NCBI RefSeq assembly: GCF_015832195.1
Contig: NC_052032.1
Location: 2,300,618-2,364,617, forward strand
Reading direction: 5' to 3'
Source: Motacilla alba alba
Lineage: Eukaryota > Chordata > Aves > Passeriformes > Motacillidae
DNA length: 64,000 bases
Under the pieces are notes generated by a model, which was not told the origin of the DNA, did not search any database, and was given only the letters and a program-made list of their open reading frames with translations. The first letter of the stretch is position 1, and every line of letters begins with the position of its first letter. Made by a program: the position numbers and the translations under genes. This document shows positions 49,774-61,157 of this stretch, in pieces.

Positions 49774-49836
49774 TTTTGTAAAGCAAACTCGAGGTACTGT
49801 ATCTCGCAGCTCGTCAGTCTCCAGCGTAAACTCACC
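49774..49836 (+). CDS. CACNA1B: Cassette exon 18a of the II-III linker (alternatively spliced)
   Basis: A 63-base exon, phase 2 in and phase 2 out, so it adds 21 residues without changing the frame. It encodes FVKQTRGTVSRSSSVSSVNS plus flanking split codons for Ala and Pro. The peptide matches the mammalian e18a insert as I recall it, which lies at the N-terminal side of the synprint region and affects channel inactivation and current size. Ser/Thr-rich with RTVSRSSS-like kinase-site character (TRGTVSRSSS). The acceptor is ATGTGCAG and the donor GTGAGT. Confidence 0.95.
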
Positions 49837-52800
49837 GTGAGTTGCTCTCTGTTACGATATTCACTAAGTGGATTTCTCATTTAGAGCTCTATCAACCTTC
49901 CCCTTCTCCTGGTGCCTTCACTCTCCCTGTGTTCTTTTTCCCCAAAAAATCATTCCCATCATTGTGGAAAGCCTCCAGACCAACATCCAGGGAAAGGACT
50001 GGAAGGTGTCATTGTCATTTGATGCTTGTGATTTGTGAGCAACTCTTGTGTTCCATACATTAACTGTGACTTTTCCCCCTCTTCCTTCCTCCATTTTTCT
50101 CCCTTAATTCCTTTCCATCATTTCTCCTGAACTATTCTCCTCTCTTCCTGTGTCTCCCCTCATTTGATGGTTTGTCTTGTTCTCACTTGTATTTCTGTCT
50201 GTTCTCTGTGTTTATTCTGTGCTGGGCTGTTGGCTTTGATGTTCCACCAGTGTTTGCACTCTGGGTTCCGTGGGAGAACCAGGAGAGCTCTCTTGGAGGG
50301 AAAACTGGAGGAGGACTTCAAAAGAATTCTGGAAATGGGGTCCAAGTGAGACTAAATTGGAAAACTCTTGAAAAGCTGGTTATGCCTTTGCTCTCTGACC
50401 TTCTCGAGCTGGAGCTTAAAGCGACAGATTTTGTCCTAATGAGGCTCTTGGCAACTCCTCTGGAGCTGGAGTTGAGCAAACACAGTGGAAAACTCTCTCT
50501 CACTCATGTGCTTCCTCCCAATCCAAACCTGCTGGCTGTGCTGTGGGTCAGGGTGTGCTTTGACACCAACAGGTTGGTAAAAACATCATTACTGCTGCTG
50601 ACTAACCCAAAAACTCCTCATCAGCTCCTGTCCCACCCCCACGAGTGTCCTTTGGGTTATCCTTTAACTGTGTGACCTTGTCTTTCTTCTTTAATGCTTT
50701 TGGAGACTCAAGTAAGTGCAATTCCAGCCTGGGGGGTTTGTCCTGGCCCCACAGCAGGCACCAAGGTACTGTGAAGCCAAGGAGCTTTTTCAGCAGCTTT
50801 TCCTCCCTGTAATTCTCCTGGGTGACTGGGGGCTCCTCGTGCACTGGTGGATCTTGGACAAGTTGGAATTTAAAATGTGTTGGTGCTTTATGTGAGTTTA
50901 ACTTCTGTGATCCAGACTGAGCTGTTGTGACTGCCCAAAGTAGGTGTGACCTGTCTGTGCCCAGGTCTGATGGCACACGGGGAAAATTAGGGGAATAAAT
51001 TAGATTTAGTCATCTTTTGGATCATTTCTTCCAATGTATTTCCTGGCTGCTGGGAGTTTTGACAGGCAGGAAGGTGCAGAGATGGATGAGCTGAATGTGC
51101 TTTTTTAACTCAGTGAGTATTAAGGAGCATTTCCCCAAAAACCTCCAGAGAGATAAAACATTGGGCTTTGTGCACACCAACCCCAAACATCCCATCATGT
51201 TTTCCAAGTGGAAAATGGAAATGTGGAGTTTATGAACCCTGAGTTCATGAACAGAAAATAGGATTCGAGTAGAAAGGTTTTGTTGTATTTTAACAACAAA
51301 TTCCCTTTTATCTGAAACACAGAATTTCACAGCCAGTGTGTAATGTGTGGTTATTTTTAACACTGAATTATTATCTTTCCATAGGCTGCTTTCATTCATT
51401 ATTTACTGCAGCAAAATGTTAAGGATTTCCATGAAGCGCAGCAGTAATTTCAAAGGTTATGGGAACAAAATCTTGAATCATTAAGGAGCACCCTAAGATT
51501 AGAATCTCACTAAAAATACACTTCCCTTCCTTGAACAAACCACACAGTGCTTGCAGTTTTTATTTATACCAATATTAGTCATTGATTCATTAATATGAAT
51601 TATATTTGATTCTCCAGGAATTGAGGGTTTTCTTTCCAGCCACAGGCAGGAGTTGTTTGATGGTGTTTTAACCCAAGGAAAACCAGTGGAGCTGGTACCA
51701 GCAGCGGTATCTACAACATTTCCAGCCTGCAGGATCTGGGGATGGAGCAGAGCCTTCAAAGAGTTTCAGATATTCCTGAAAATAGGGGTGGGGAGTAAAG
51801 CAATTAATTACCAGCAGTGTTTGTGGGATGTTGGCAAGTCAGGAGTGATTTACAGGGCAGTTTCCTTAATGGCTTCAGGAGTGTTTTAAGCAGCAAGCAG
51901 TGAGCATGGTTCAGATAAGCAGTTGGCTTTATGTTTTTTTTTGTGAAATTTTATGGGCTTGTGTGGATTTTTTTTTTTTTTGTGAAGTAAATATTTATCA
52001 CAAATCCTTTTTTATCAGTTTAGACAAGCCCTGCCCTGCTTGTGCTGTAGCTGCGCTGTGCCTGGCCCAATTTGTGCAGAATTCACTGCCCCAAATGAGG
52101 GGGGCAGCAGAGGAATTCATTTTTGTCCCGTTGATGTTTTTCCATCTCCTCTAAACCCCTCCTGTTGCTGCATCTCCTCCTGGGCAGGCAGCTGGGCTGA
52201 AGCCCTGCTGTGTTTTAAGGGGTGCCATTAGTCAGCTCCCAGTCTGTCCCTGTGCCCAGGGAGCACCAGGAGAGGAGGAGCTGCCACAAATCCCAGCTCG
52301 GTGGCTGTGGGGACTCAGAGCCAGGGCTGGATAAATCCAGCTGGACAAGCAGCTGCCACTTCCTGCTGCTGCTCTGGCTCTGGAATTCCCAGAGCTGTCG
52401 CCACGGGGCCCATGTGCTCAGGTACTTTGCCCCCATTCCCACAGCAGCCCCTGTGCCCTGGCTCTGGCTTCTGGGTGGTGTTTTTGGGATGACAGGATTT
52501 GGGATGCCCCTCACTGCTCTGGAGATGGAATTGAGCTCACAGGCGCTGTGTTTTCCTCATTGGGTTTTTATCACACTTTGTAAATATCCTGAATTGCCAT
52601 TTTGAAAATATTTTTGGAGTGTTTTCCCTGTGGAAAGAGGAATGGCTGTGCAGGCATTGCCTCTGCAGCTCCTGCTCTGGAGTTGTTGGTGCCCAGAGCC
52701 AGCGGGTGGCTTTGTGCTGGAGGTTTTGGCACTCACCTCCGTGACTTGTGTCAGCATTAAGGATGCAGCTCATTTCCAGGTGCTGGGAAATTCCAGCTTG

Positions 52801-53116
52801 GAATGTCAGTGCCTGATTTACCCAGGGATCTGAGCTGAGTTGATGTGTGCACTGCCTGGTTCCTGCATGTTCTCAGGGGTGCAGTTCCCTGGCAGCACCT
52901 CTCACTTAGCTCTGAGTGATGGGCAGTGGGAACAGCTCAGAGATCATTTAAAAGCTGATTTATGTTCTTGGTGGAACTGAAACACAAGTGCAAAACCCCT
53001 CCAGCAGTGGTACAGCTCATGTCAGAAATGGGCTGAAGATCAACCCTGAATTCCAACCTTCCTCCTCCCCACATCCAGCCTGATTGAGGGGATTTTCTTT
53101 CCTTCTTGGCTGGTGG

Positions 53117-53850
53117 CTTGGTTTGAAAAGACAGGTGTCTGCTAAGGAAGGCAGGAGCCTCCCTTGAAATGGAAAATGTAAACCCCCTCCCTCTGAATTG
53201 GTATGATTTTGAAATTAAGGGGCTCTAAGGCCCCTTATGGGAACAGGAATAACAGTTCTTTACTAGGAAAATTAAAATACAAATGCAATAGTACAAAACA
53301 AAACAAAGCAAGCAAACAAACAAAAACCTCCAAAAAACAAAAAACAGCATTGCCAGAGTCAGAAGAGGAGCTCACCCCCTGTGGGTCAGGGTGGTGGCAG
53401 CAGTGCCATTCCATGGTGGCTCAGCCCTCCTGCAGTGCCAGCTGTGGTTCTGCTGCAGCAGGGATCCTGGACAAGGCTGGAGTTTTCCTCTGAAGCTCCA
53501 GGGCTGCTGGAGATGGGCCTGCTCTCCCTCTGGGAATGCAGGGAGAAGAAAGCTGCTCCTCTGGGAATGCAGGGCAGGAGAAAGCTGCTCCTCTGGGAAT
53601 GCAGGGGGCAGAGGCTGCTGTGCTGTTCCAGGCTCAGATTGTATCCAGGTAGGAATGCTTGGCTCCTGCCCTGGGCGCAGCATCTCCCCATGGGATGATG
53701 GAATTTGATCAGCCATGCAGGGACACTCAGTGGCCATGGATAGCAGAGATCTCCTGGAGGGAGGATTGGCTGTGGCAGAGATAAAGAAACCTGCCCCATG
53801 GACAGCAGAGAACTGCCCCAGCTCTGACAGATGGAGATAGAACACACACC
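53117..53850 (-). mobile_element. LTR-like interspersed repeat, copy 3 of 3
   Basis: Same family as 17404 and 22230. This copy has an extra internal unit: the AAAGCTGCTCCTCTGGGAAT segment occurs twice here (53550-53610 area), where the other copies have one, and a CAAACAAACAAA-like run is inserted near 53300. The minus-strand open frame persists (53372-54115). Confidence 0.7.
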
Positions 53851-55597
53851 TACAGCCACATCTTGCATTTCCAGCCTGAGAACGCTGGGATGGGCTCAGC
53901 ACAGGCAGCAGGCACAGGCTGTGGCCATGGGAGCTGCCTGATGATTTTCTCACTGTTTTGCTTTGGGGAGTCACTGCAGGGACACTGAGGCTTTGTGTCC
54001 CAGCCCTGCTGGTTCCTGTCCCATGGCAATGGAGCACAGGATGGAGCAGGGGGTGCTTGTGCTCCTCCCTCTGCTCTTGGCTCTTAGATAAACTGGAAGT
54101 TTCAGCACAAGTCAATTTTCTAATGAATCATTAAGGCTGATTATCCCCTCAGTGCTGCCCAAAGCACTGGACAGAGTCCACGCCAGGACTTTCACTATGG
54201 AATCAGGAATATTCCCTAAGAACAGAGGTGTTTGTGGCAGCATTCAGGGAGCTCAGCCAGGCACAGAAAATCCCTGAGCTTTCCCTGAGCCTGCCTTTGA
54301 AGAGATTTGTAGTCCAGTTGGGTTTAGCAGAGCTAAAATCCGGAGCATGGCAGAGCAAGGCACCCACCCATCCCAGAGGATGTGCAGGACACCCTGGGAT
54401 GCCCAGCCCAGGCAGCTCCTTCTCTGCTGCCTGTGAGACCTCTGCAGAGCTTTTCCTGTGGCTTCCCACGGGAAATCCTTGGACAGGGCAGCAGGACTGG
54501 GCAGTCAGAGGCTCTGCGCGTTCCTCATTCCTTCTCAAACCAAGGAAAGCTGCTGATGAGTGAGAATATTTTAATTTTTCATAATTTTGAACTAAAGAAT
54601 GTGGTGAGTGCCCACTGTGATAGGGCTGTTCATTCTTGTGCCAGCTTGGAGGGGGCTCTGACTCAGGAGGAGCCTGTTCTCCCTTGAGTGTAGGATTTGG
54701 GGTGAGCAGGGCTCTAAGCCATGTCTCCAGGACCTTCTGGTATTATTTGCATTTAAAACTCTGATTTTTATCACTTCTCCTCCTGCCATGGTGCAAATGG
54801 GGGACTCAGCTGCTGGAAAACGAGTCCAAAACTTGGCAACAAGGCTGGTGATCAGCACTGATTTTGGGACTAAATGAGGTTTCTTCACATCTGCCTGGGT
54901 GCTCTCATGAGGGCTCTTAGTGATTTTTTTCCTCTTTAGCAGCACCAGGCAGCAGCAACCTCAGTAAAGAAGTGATTCCCCAGCAGAGCCCAGCGACACA
55001 AAACCCTTCTGACAGCTCCCACTGTGCCACATGAGCATGGCTGGATGTCATCTCCCCAGGGTCTGTGCACGGTGACAGAGCCAGACAGTCCCAATCAGCA
55101 CCAGAACACGCAAAAGCTGCTTTTTTCCACTGCCAGGGGAGCTCAAAGAATGAGTAAGGAAGTTGTGTTTGCCTCCCATGTGGGCTCTGCTCCCTCCAGC
55201 TGCACAGCTCAGGCTGAGGTGTGGGGTAGGGAGGTGTCAGAGCAGGCTGGGAGGAGGAAAATGACTTTCCTGGTTTTGCTAGGAAAAGTTTCATTAAGGA
55301 AAAATGGGTGCTGAGCCTCCACGACGTTAAATCCAGAACTCGCCCTGGCAGCCAGTGGAAAGCAGAGTTTGGCTTGAGGTTTGTTAGGAGGAAAAGAAAT
55401 AGTTGCCCCTTCACAACCTTCAAACCCTGGTTGGGATTGTGGTCACTTTGAATGTGGTGGTGAGAACCCAAAGGCTGTGCTGAAAAATCAAAGCATCCAG
55501 GCCATGCCAGAGGAGGCGTCCTGGCCACAGGAGGTGACAGAGATGGGCAGGTGTCTCCAGGTGTTCCCATCTCATCTCCATCTTGGGATACTGAGAT

Positions 55598-55975
55598 GGT
55601 GAAGGGTCAGAAGGGCTCACACAAGGAGGAACTGAGGGCTCTGGGATTGTCCAGCTGGAGCAGAGTGAGGGCAGAGCTCCCCGGGGCTGCAGCTCCTCCC
55701 GAGAGGCAGCTCCCATCTCTGCTCTGGGACAGGGACAGGAGCCAGGGAACGGCTGGGGCTGGGCCAGGGCAGCTCAGGCTGGAGCTCAGGGCAAGGTTCT
55801 TCCCCCAGAGGGTGCTGGCACTGCCCAGGCTCCCCAGGGAATGGGCACGGCCCCGAGGCTGCCAGAGCTCCAGGAGCCTTTGGCCAGCGCTGCCAGGGAT
55901 GCCCAGGGTGGGGTTGCTGGGGGGTCTGGGCAGGGACAGGGCAGGGGCTGGGTGGTCCTGGTGGGTCCCTTCCAG
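55598..55975 (+). mobile_element. CR1-type block, sense
   Basis: Reverse complement of 29085-29450: GGGATTGTCCAGCTGGAGCA, GGGACAGGGACAGGAGCCAG, GCTCAGGGCAAGGTTCTTCC and CAGGGATGCCCAGGGTGGGG in that order. It ends at GGGTGGTCCTGGTGGGTCCC near 55970. Confidence 0.8.
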
Positions 55976-56630
55976 ATCAGGATCTTTAATGGATGTGTGT
56001 GTGACTCTCCTACCCTCTGTGCTCTTTTTCTGGTGCACAGGACAGTTCTCCTTTCTTATTTGTACTTTTCCATTCTCCAGTGATGTGTGAGCTGGCTGGT
56101 CCATGCTCACCTGGAAGGATGCTGTGGATTTAGAGCAGTTTTAGACCTCTTCCATGAGCCAGCAGGGCAGCACAGCTGCAAAACAAGCCCTGGAGCTGGC
56201 TGGAAGGGGAAGGGGCTGGTGGCAGGCTCGGATCCTCAGGGACAGGTTTCATTTTCCCTGCTCCTCCTGCTGATCTAATGTCTCTTGCTCACCGCTAATT
56301 TCCTCATCCAGATATTTCCAGGTGGGGAGAAAAATGCTGCTAATTTTGGGAAGCTTTGCAGGCTGTTCCAAAGCTCTGGCTGGGGTGTGTGATTTTTGTG
56401 TGCTGCCGTTTTAATCCTTCAGACTATTCCCTAGGCTTCCACATTTCCGAAATGCAGAATAACTCCTTTCCAGAGGGCTGATCTCATAGTGTGTGGGCAA
56501 ACTAACACGGATGATCCTGCTGGCTTTCCCTGCTTATGTTCTCTCTCCATCCCTGTTACTCCTTTGGTTCGACCCTCTAATTCCCCACCTCAGCTGAAAA
56601 TTCCCTCTTTTTTTTTTGGTTGGCATTTAG

Positions 56631-56681
56631 GGAATTGGCGCGAAGTCGGGTGCTGACTTCTCACGTTTCTCCCGCCCTTAG
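56631..56681 (+). CDS. CACNA1B: Possible 17-residue alternative 5' extension of exon 19
   Basis: An AG at 56629-56630, preceded by a strong polypyrimidine tract (CCCTC then eleven T) and GGTTGGCATTTAG, would start exon 19 51 bases early. With the split codon from exon 18 the extension is in frame and has no stop, encoding ELARSRVLTSHVSPALS before KQQN. The mammalian protein lacks it, so the default acceptor is probably the downstream CCCTTAG at 56675-56681. No transcript evidence is available from sequence alone. Confidence 0.35.
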   Translation, partial: GIGAKSGADFSRFSRP

Positions 56682-57506
56682 CAAGCAGCAGAATTCCTCC
56701 AAATCCAAGTCGGTTTGGGAGCAGAGGACGAGCCAGATCCGGATGCACAACTTCCGAGCCAGCTGCGAGGCTCTGTACAACGAGCTGGACCCCGAGGAGC
56801 GGGTCCGGTACGCCACCACCCTGCACATCCGGCCCGACATGAAAACCCACCTGGACCGGCCGCTGGTCGTGGAGCCCCGCGGCGAAGGCAGGAACAACAT
56901 CACCAAGCTGAGCCCCGTGGATGTCCAGGAGGTGGTGGAGCACCCCAAACCCACCTCCACTGACGGGGCAGAAGCGCCACGGAAGCACCACCGGCATCGG
57001 GAGAAGGAGAAGCTGGGAGAGCAGGAGAAGGGAGACGTGACCAAGGACGAGAGCGGCGAAGCCGGGGCCGGCAACAAGGAGGAGCGGCACCGGCAGCACC
57101 GCAGCCGCAGCAAGGAGGTGGAAGGGTGCAGCAAGGAAGGGAAAAGCGACCGTAACAGGGGGCAGGAAGGGGGGAAGAGGCACCACCGGCGGGGCTCGGT
57201 GGAGGAAGGGGCCGAGAAGGAGCACCGCAGGCACCGCAGCCACCGGCACTCGTCCGACCGGCCGGGCAAGGAGGGCAACGGCGCCGCCAACGGGGCCCGC
57301 GGCGAGCGGCGCTCCCGGCACCGCGGAGGGTCCCGCTCCGGGAACAGGGATGGGGAGCCCGGGGCCAAGGGCGACAGCGGAGAGGAGCCCCACCGGCGGC
57401 ACCGGCTCAGGAACAGGGCGCTGTCCACCTACGAGTCCGTGGAGAAGGACAGCGGGGAGAAGGAGGGGGAGGCTGGCGAGAAGGAGCACCGGAATCACCA
57501 GCCCAA
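56682..57506 (+). CDS. CACNA1B: Exon 19: main II-III linker exon with synprint region
   Basis: An 825-base exon, phase 2 to phase 2, about 275 residues. It starts KQQNSSKSKSVWEQRTSQIR, continues MHNFRASCEALYNELDPEER and the conserved DMKTHLDRPLVVEPRG, then a long low-complexity basic part with HHRHRE, RHRQHRSRSKE, RHHRRGS and HRRHRSHRHSS. It ends KEHRNHQP with a split Lys. This is the cytoplasmic loop that binds syntaxin-1 and SNAP-25 (synprint) in mammals. Human is alignable at both ends, while the middle is diverged in length and sequence. RRGS and RSRS offer basophilic-kinase sites. GC- and CpG-rich unlike its surroundings. Confidence 0.97.
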
Positions 57507-58691
57507 GTGAGTGAGTGCTGCCAGACCCTGCCCGGGTCGGTTCAGGGCTCACAAAGCCCCAGATGTGTTCCAGAAAATCCCTTATTGCCCTCCCCGTGGC
57601 ATTCCCTGCTGTCCCTGTCCCCACACCAGCTCCCACCCGAACCCGCAGTTCTGTTTTGCCTCAGTCAGCAGGGACAGAGGCTCCCAATGACGATTTTGGT
57701 TCATGAAACAGCTCAGGTTTAAGGCAGGAAATATCTGCTGTAAACACCAACAAACCCTGTAGGACGCCAAGTGGAGCAGAGAATTTCCCAGCTTCTGAAG
57801 GGAAATTTCCTTCTGAAGGAAGCTCCTGAGGGACATCTATTTAAATTTCAGCCAGCCTTGCTTACAGCCCTTTGATTTTCATTTTTAATGGGGAGCCTTC
57901 AGCTGCACCACCAGTTGTTCCAGCACATGGCCTCTTCCATTAAGAGCAACGATGGCCCCCATTTGCTTTAATTCTTATGTAAGTCAAGTGAGAAAAGCAG
58001 CCCTGGTGAAGCATTTGGAGTAGTTAATAAAGAAGGATAGATTGCCTTTTCAGCTTTATTAGTCTGATGGAAAAGAAATTGCACTGGGATTCTTTAGAAT
58101 AGAGTTCATGTCACCGTGGAGAGCCGTGAGTGGCACTGAGATAATAATTTTCCTGTCTAAATTATCTTCCTTTCAGCTGAATTTCCAAACACTCTGCCTG
58201 CTGTTCAGCGTGCTCATGTGCATGGGCTCACTTTCCTCCTCACTGGAGCAGAGCTGCTGCTGCTGCACAGGAGAGCAGGAGCCATTTAGCTGCTGATTGC
58301 CACGTTCCAGAATGGTTCCAAAACTGTTCCAAAAACTGGAAAAGAGAATCAGCACATTTAAACAAGGCCTGGGGAGAGCGTTAGGGAGCAGTGTGCGAGG
58401 ATTCATCCAGCAGCTGCTCTGGAGAGTGGCTCACGGCACTGCTACATGGTCCTGGCTTGGGAGCATCATTAAAGTGACCCCAGGGATGTTCAGTGCCACT
58501 GTCCCCTCCTAATGTTGGGATTGGGGTTTGGCTTGGGAAATCTCAGAGAAAATGATCCCAAATTTTGCTGTCAGAGGTTGTCCTGCAAAGGATTTCCATG
58601 GAGGAAACAAACCCAGCACGAGGTGCAGCCTCAGGGATGTGTTCTCTGAACCTTTCCCAGGCCATATTGAACAAATCCTGCTTTTTCCTAG
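57507..58691 (+). other. CACNA1B: Intron 19
   Basis: A 1.2 kb phase-2 intron, GTGAGT to TTTTTCCTAG. No repeat, further exon or notable motif recognised. Confidence 0.8.
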
Positions 58692-58918
58692 GGAGAACCA
58701 GTGTGAGCTGGAGGCCAGTGGCAGTGGCAGTGGCCCTGGGAGTGTCCCTGTGCACACCCTGCCCAGCACTTACCTGCAGAAGGTGCCCGAGCAGCCGGAG
58801 GATGCCGACAACCAGAAGAACGTCACCAGGATGATTCAGCCCCCCCTGGACAAAACCACCACTGTGAACATCCCTGTCACCATCACTGCCCCTCCGGGGG
58901 AAACCACTGTCATTCCAA
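58692..58918 (+). CDS. CACNA1B: Exon 20: distal II-III linker (synprint C-terminal part)
   Basis: A 227-base exon, phase 2 to phase 1. It encodes ENQCELEASGSGSGPGSVPV, HTLPSTYLQKVPEQPEDADN, QKNVTRMIQPPLDKTTTVNI, then PVTITAPPGETTVIP and one base. The human exon reads HTLPSTCLQKVEEQPEDADN in the same place, which is strong support for CACNA1B rather than its paralogues. The acceptor is TTTTTCCTAG and the donor GTGAGT. Phase continuity gives KEN at the exon 19 junction. Confidence 0.97.
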
Positions 58919-60621
58919 GTGAGTGCCTTTGTCTCCTGCTTTTCCTGCTGCGGAATTGCCAGGAAATCCAAATCTCCAAGGAGTGAGGGGGGCTCTCCTG
59001 GGCGCTGCCATCCTCGAGAGAGGCAGGCAGAGAACTTGGTGATAGAGGAGCTGTAATTGCCACAGAGACTGCAGGAACTCAGCAAGGGTTCCTGGAAAAC
59101 ACCTGAGATCTCCCGGAGATGGCTCACCCAGGCCACACCCTGTGTGTAAGGGAGAGGTGAGGGAGCAGGGAGAGCAACATCCATGTGTGACCCTGCTGCT
59201 TGGGGATCCTGTGACATTCCAGAGCTTTTTCTAGTCCTCTGCATCACACTTGGAGCAGATCCACCCTCCCTGTCCTTCAGAGCTCTCTGCCTTGGGTCTA
59301 TCAGCACAGATTTACAGATGGTCCCGAGATCCTTGTGCCCAGCCACCACCAGCCTGTTCCCACCACCTTGGTGCTGATCCCTGGCAGGGTGGGAACAGCC
59401 TGGAGAATTCTGGAGAGCTGAGGAGAATCCCACTGGGAAGTCAAAGAGGTCCACATTAAACTTCAGGCTGTTAGGACTCTGCTTTCCACAAGGCACAGCC
59501 AAGATCTGGCAGAATCTCTGTGTTTTTTCACTTTGTTGTCAGCCACAAGATTTATCTTCTATTTTTTTATTATTTTTCTTTCTTTTTTCTCCCTTTTTTT
59601 CTCTTCAATGGTAATTTTCCTATATTGCAATGCCGAGTTCCTGTCAATCACAATTTATCAGCCTCTCCCTTTCTTGGCCATTTCCTCTGGATCTGACTGG
59701 AGATCCAATAAGGAATTTATTGAACATGTCACTCAAACACAAAGAAATGTCATTTTCCTGCAAAATAAAATAAAAAGTAATAACAGCCTTGCACTGAATG
59801 CATTCCAAAGGGTGGGATTGTTGGACTTTAGGTCCTGGGAATTCATGGAAGAGCCTTTATACGTGTCTAAGAAGAGAATTTGCAGCATTAAATGTTACCC
59901 AGCTCATAGATGGGAAATTATCTTCAGTAAATTATCCCATAAACCCCCTGCAAGGGAAGTCAGGGTGAGAACTGGAGAATTTCCAGCCTTTGGGAGGGAG
60001 GTTGGGAACAATCTCAGAGAAGGAGATCCCAAAACCTGCTGCAGAATGGAGCTGCTCACCTCTGCACGTGGGGAGCTCTGACCAAACCAAGGTGCACGAT
60101 ACAGGCACAGCTCTGGGAGGTCCAAGAAGTCCTTTCCACGTCTCTTTTCCTATTTCTGGGAAGTTCAGCAGCCCCAGCCTCCAGATTATTAAACCTCATC
60201 CATGAATCTGCTCTTTTATTTGTTCCAAAGCCAGTTGTGCTCCTGCTCCACGGGAGAAAACACCGAATTACGAGGCTGGTCAGACTTCCTTTTGATTTTC
60301 TTTCAAGGATCCCGAGCTGATCTCTCTCCCTAAGCATCTGTGCTCTTTGGGATGGGTTTTCCAGCCCCGGTTTGGTAGCCCTGGGATAAATCAGCTCATG
60401 GTTTCATTTCCTGGCTGTTCCTGCTCCGTGGCTCAGCAGCAGTGGAGGGGCAGGGAGTGATAACGGTCCGATGATTGTTCATCCCATTTAATCAGCACTT
60501 CCCAAGGCTGTTTGCTCTCCCAGCTGCACTGTTGCCATTTCCAGCTGTTCCAGGCAGCGGGAAGGCTGCAGATACATTTTTAACCCTCTCCTTTGTGTTC
60601 TCCCTGAATTCCCATTTCCAG
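58919..60621 (+). other. CACNA1B: Intron 20
   Basis: A 1.7 kb phase-1 intron with no recognised mobile element or tandem repeat. A T-rich run lies at 59550-59605. It ends CCATTTCCAG. Confidence 0.8.
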
Positions 60622-60742
60622 TGAACAATGTGGAGTTTGAAAGCAAAACAGAGGAGAAGAAAGACGTCGATGACTTGACCAAAAATGGGCCTAAACCAAT
60701 CCTGCCTTACAGTTCCATGTTCATCCTCAGCCCCACAAACCC
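60622..60742 (+). CDS. CACNA1B: Exon 21: end of II-III linker
   Basis: A 121-base exon, phase 1 to phase 2. It encodes (M)[39 protein letters not shown] and two bases of Pro. The [12 protein letters not shown] motif is the conserved Cav2 lead-in to IIIS1; the acidic/basic part before it is variable. The first codon is split A|TG, giving Met where human has Ser-Gly. The acceptor is CCATTTCCAG and the donor GTAAGT. Confidence 0.97.
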
Positions 60743-60966
60743 GTAAGTTCCTTTAACACTGATTATGGGCTCCAGGTGCCTCAAGCAGTAACATGAGTGG
60801 GATTTTCATCTCTGAAAACACACTGGGACATGAAATAAAAGCCTATTTCTGTGGGCCAGATGCTGTTGATCTGTTTCCTGGGGGGATAAATTATCAGGAT
60901 AGGGAATAGAAATGCTTTGGGCAGACCCTGCTGATTTAGATCCCAAAAACTGGGAGCACAGGTACT

Positions 60967-61157
60967 GTTGGGAAAAGATTTTATCAGGAGTAACAGGTTG
61001 AGGAATATTCCCTCACTGTTGGGAAAAGATTTTATCAGGAATAGCAGGTTGAGGAATATTCCCTCACTGTTGGGGAAAGATTTTATCAGGAATAGCAGGT
61101 TGAGGAATATTCCCTCACTGTTGGGAAAAGATTTTATCAGGAATAGCAGGTTGAGGA
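60967..61157 (+). repeat. 51-base tandem repeat, 3.7 copies
   Basis: Units start at 60967, 61018, 61069 and 61120, each GTTGGGAAAAGATTTTATCA, then GGAATAGCAGGTTGAGGAAT, then ATTCCCTCACT. There are only a few single-base differences. The period is a multiple of three, so a plus-strand frame stays open through all copies, giving a repeated GKDFIRNSRLRNIPSLL peptide. This has no splice link to the channel and is probably incidental. Confidence 0.95.

Larger units (their letters stand above)
49837..56681 (+). other. CACNA1B: Intron 18a (to exon 19)
   Basis: A 6.8 kb phase-2 intron. It holds the third copy of the 690-base LTR-like family (53117-53850) and a sense CR1-type block (55598-55975). A second acceptor at 56630 lies 51 bases before the one used for exon 19. 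The regions 49840-53110, 53855-55590 and 55980-56600 show no recognised repeat or coding similarity. Confidence 0.8.

Noticed and set aside
55551..56110. Open frames of about 170 codons on both strands
   Set aside because: They fall on the CR1-type block; both strands are open because of GC-rich composition.
56590..57636. A 348-codon minus-strand open frame across exon 19
   Set aside because: It is the complement of the GC-rich coding exon; long antisense frames are expected there. It is Leu/Pro/Val-rich with no recognisable domain.
58543..59502. A 319-codon minus-strand open frame
   Set aside because: It covers exon 20 and intron 20 in antisense with no homology recognised and no splice context. 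Treated as chance.
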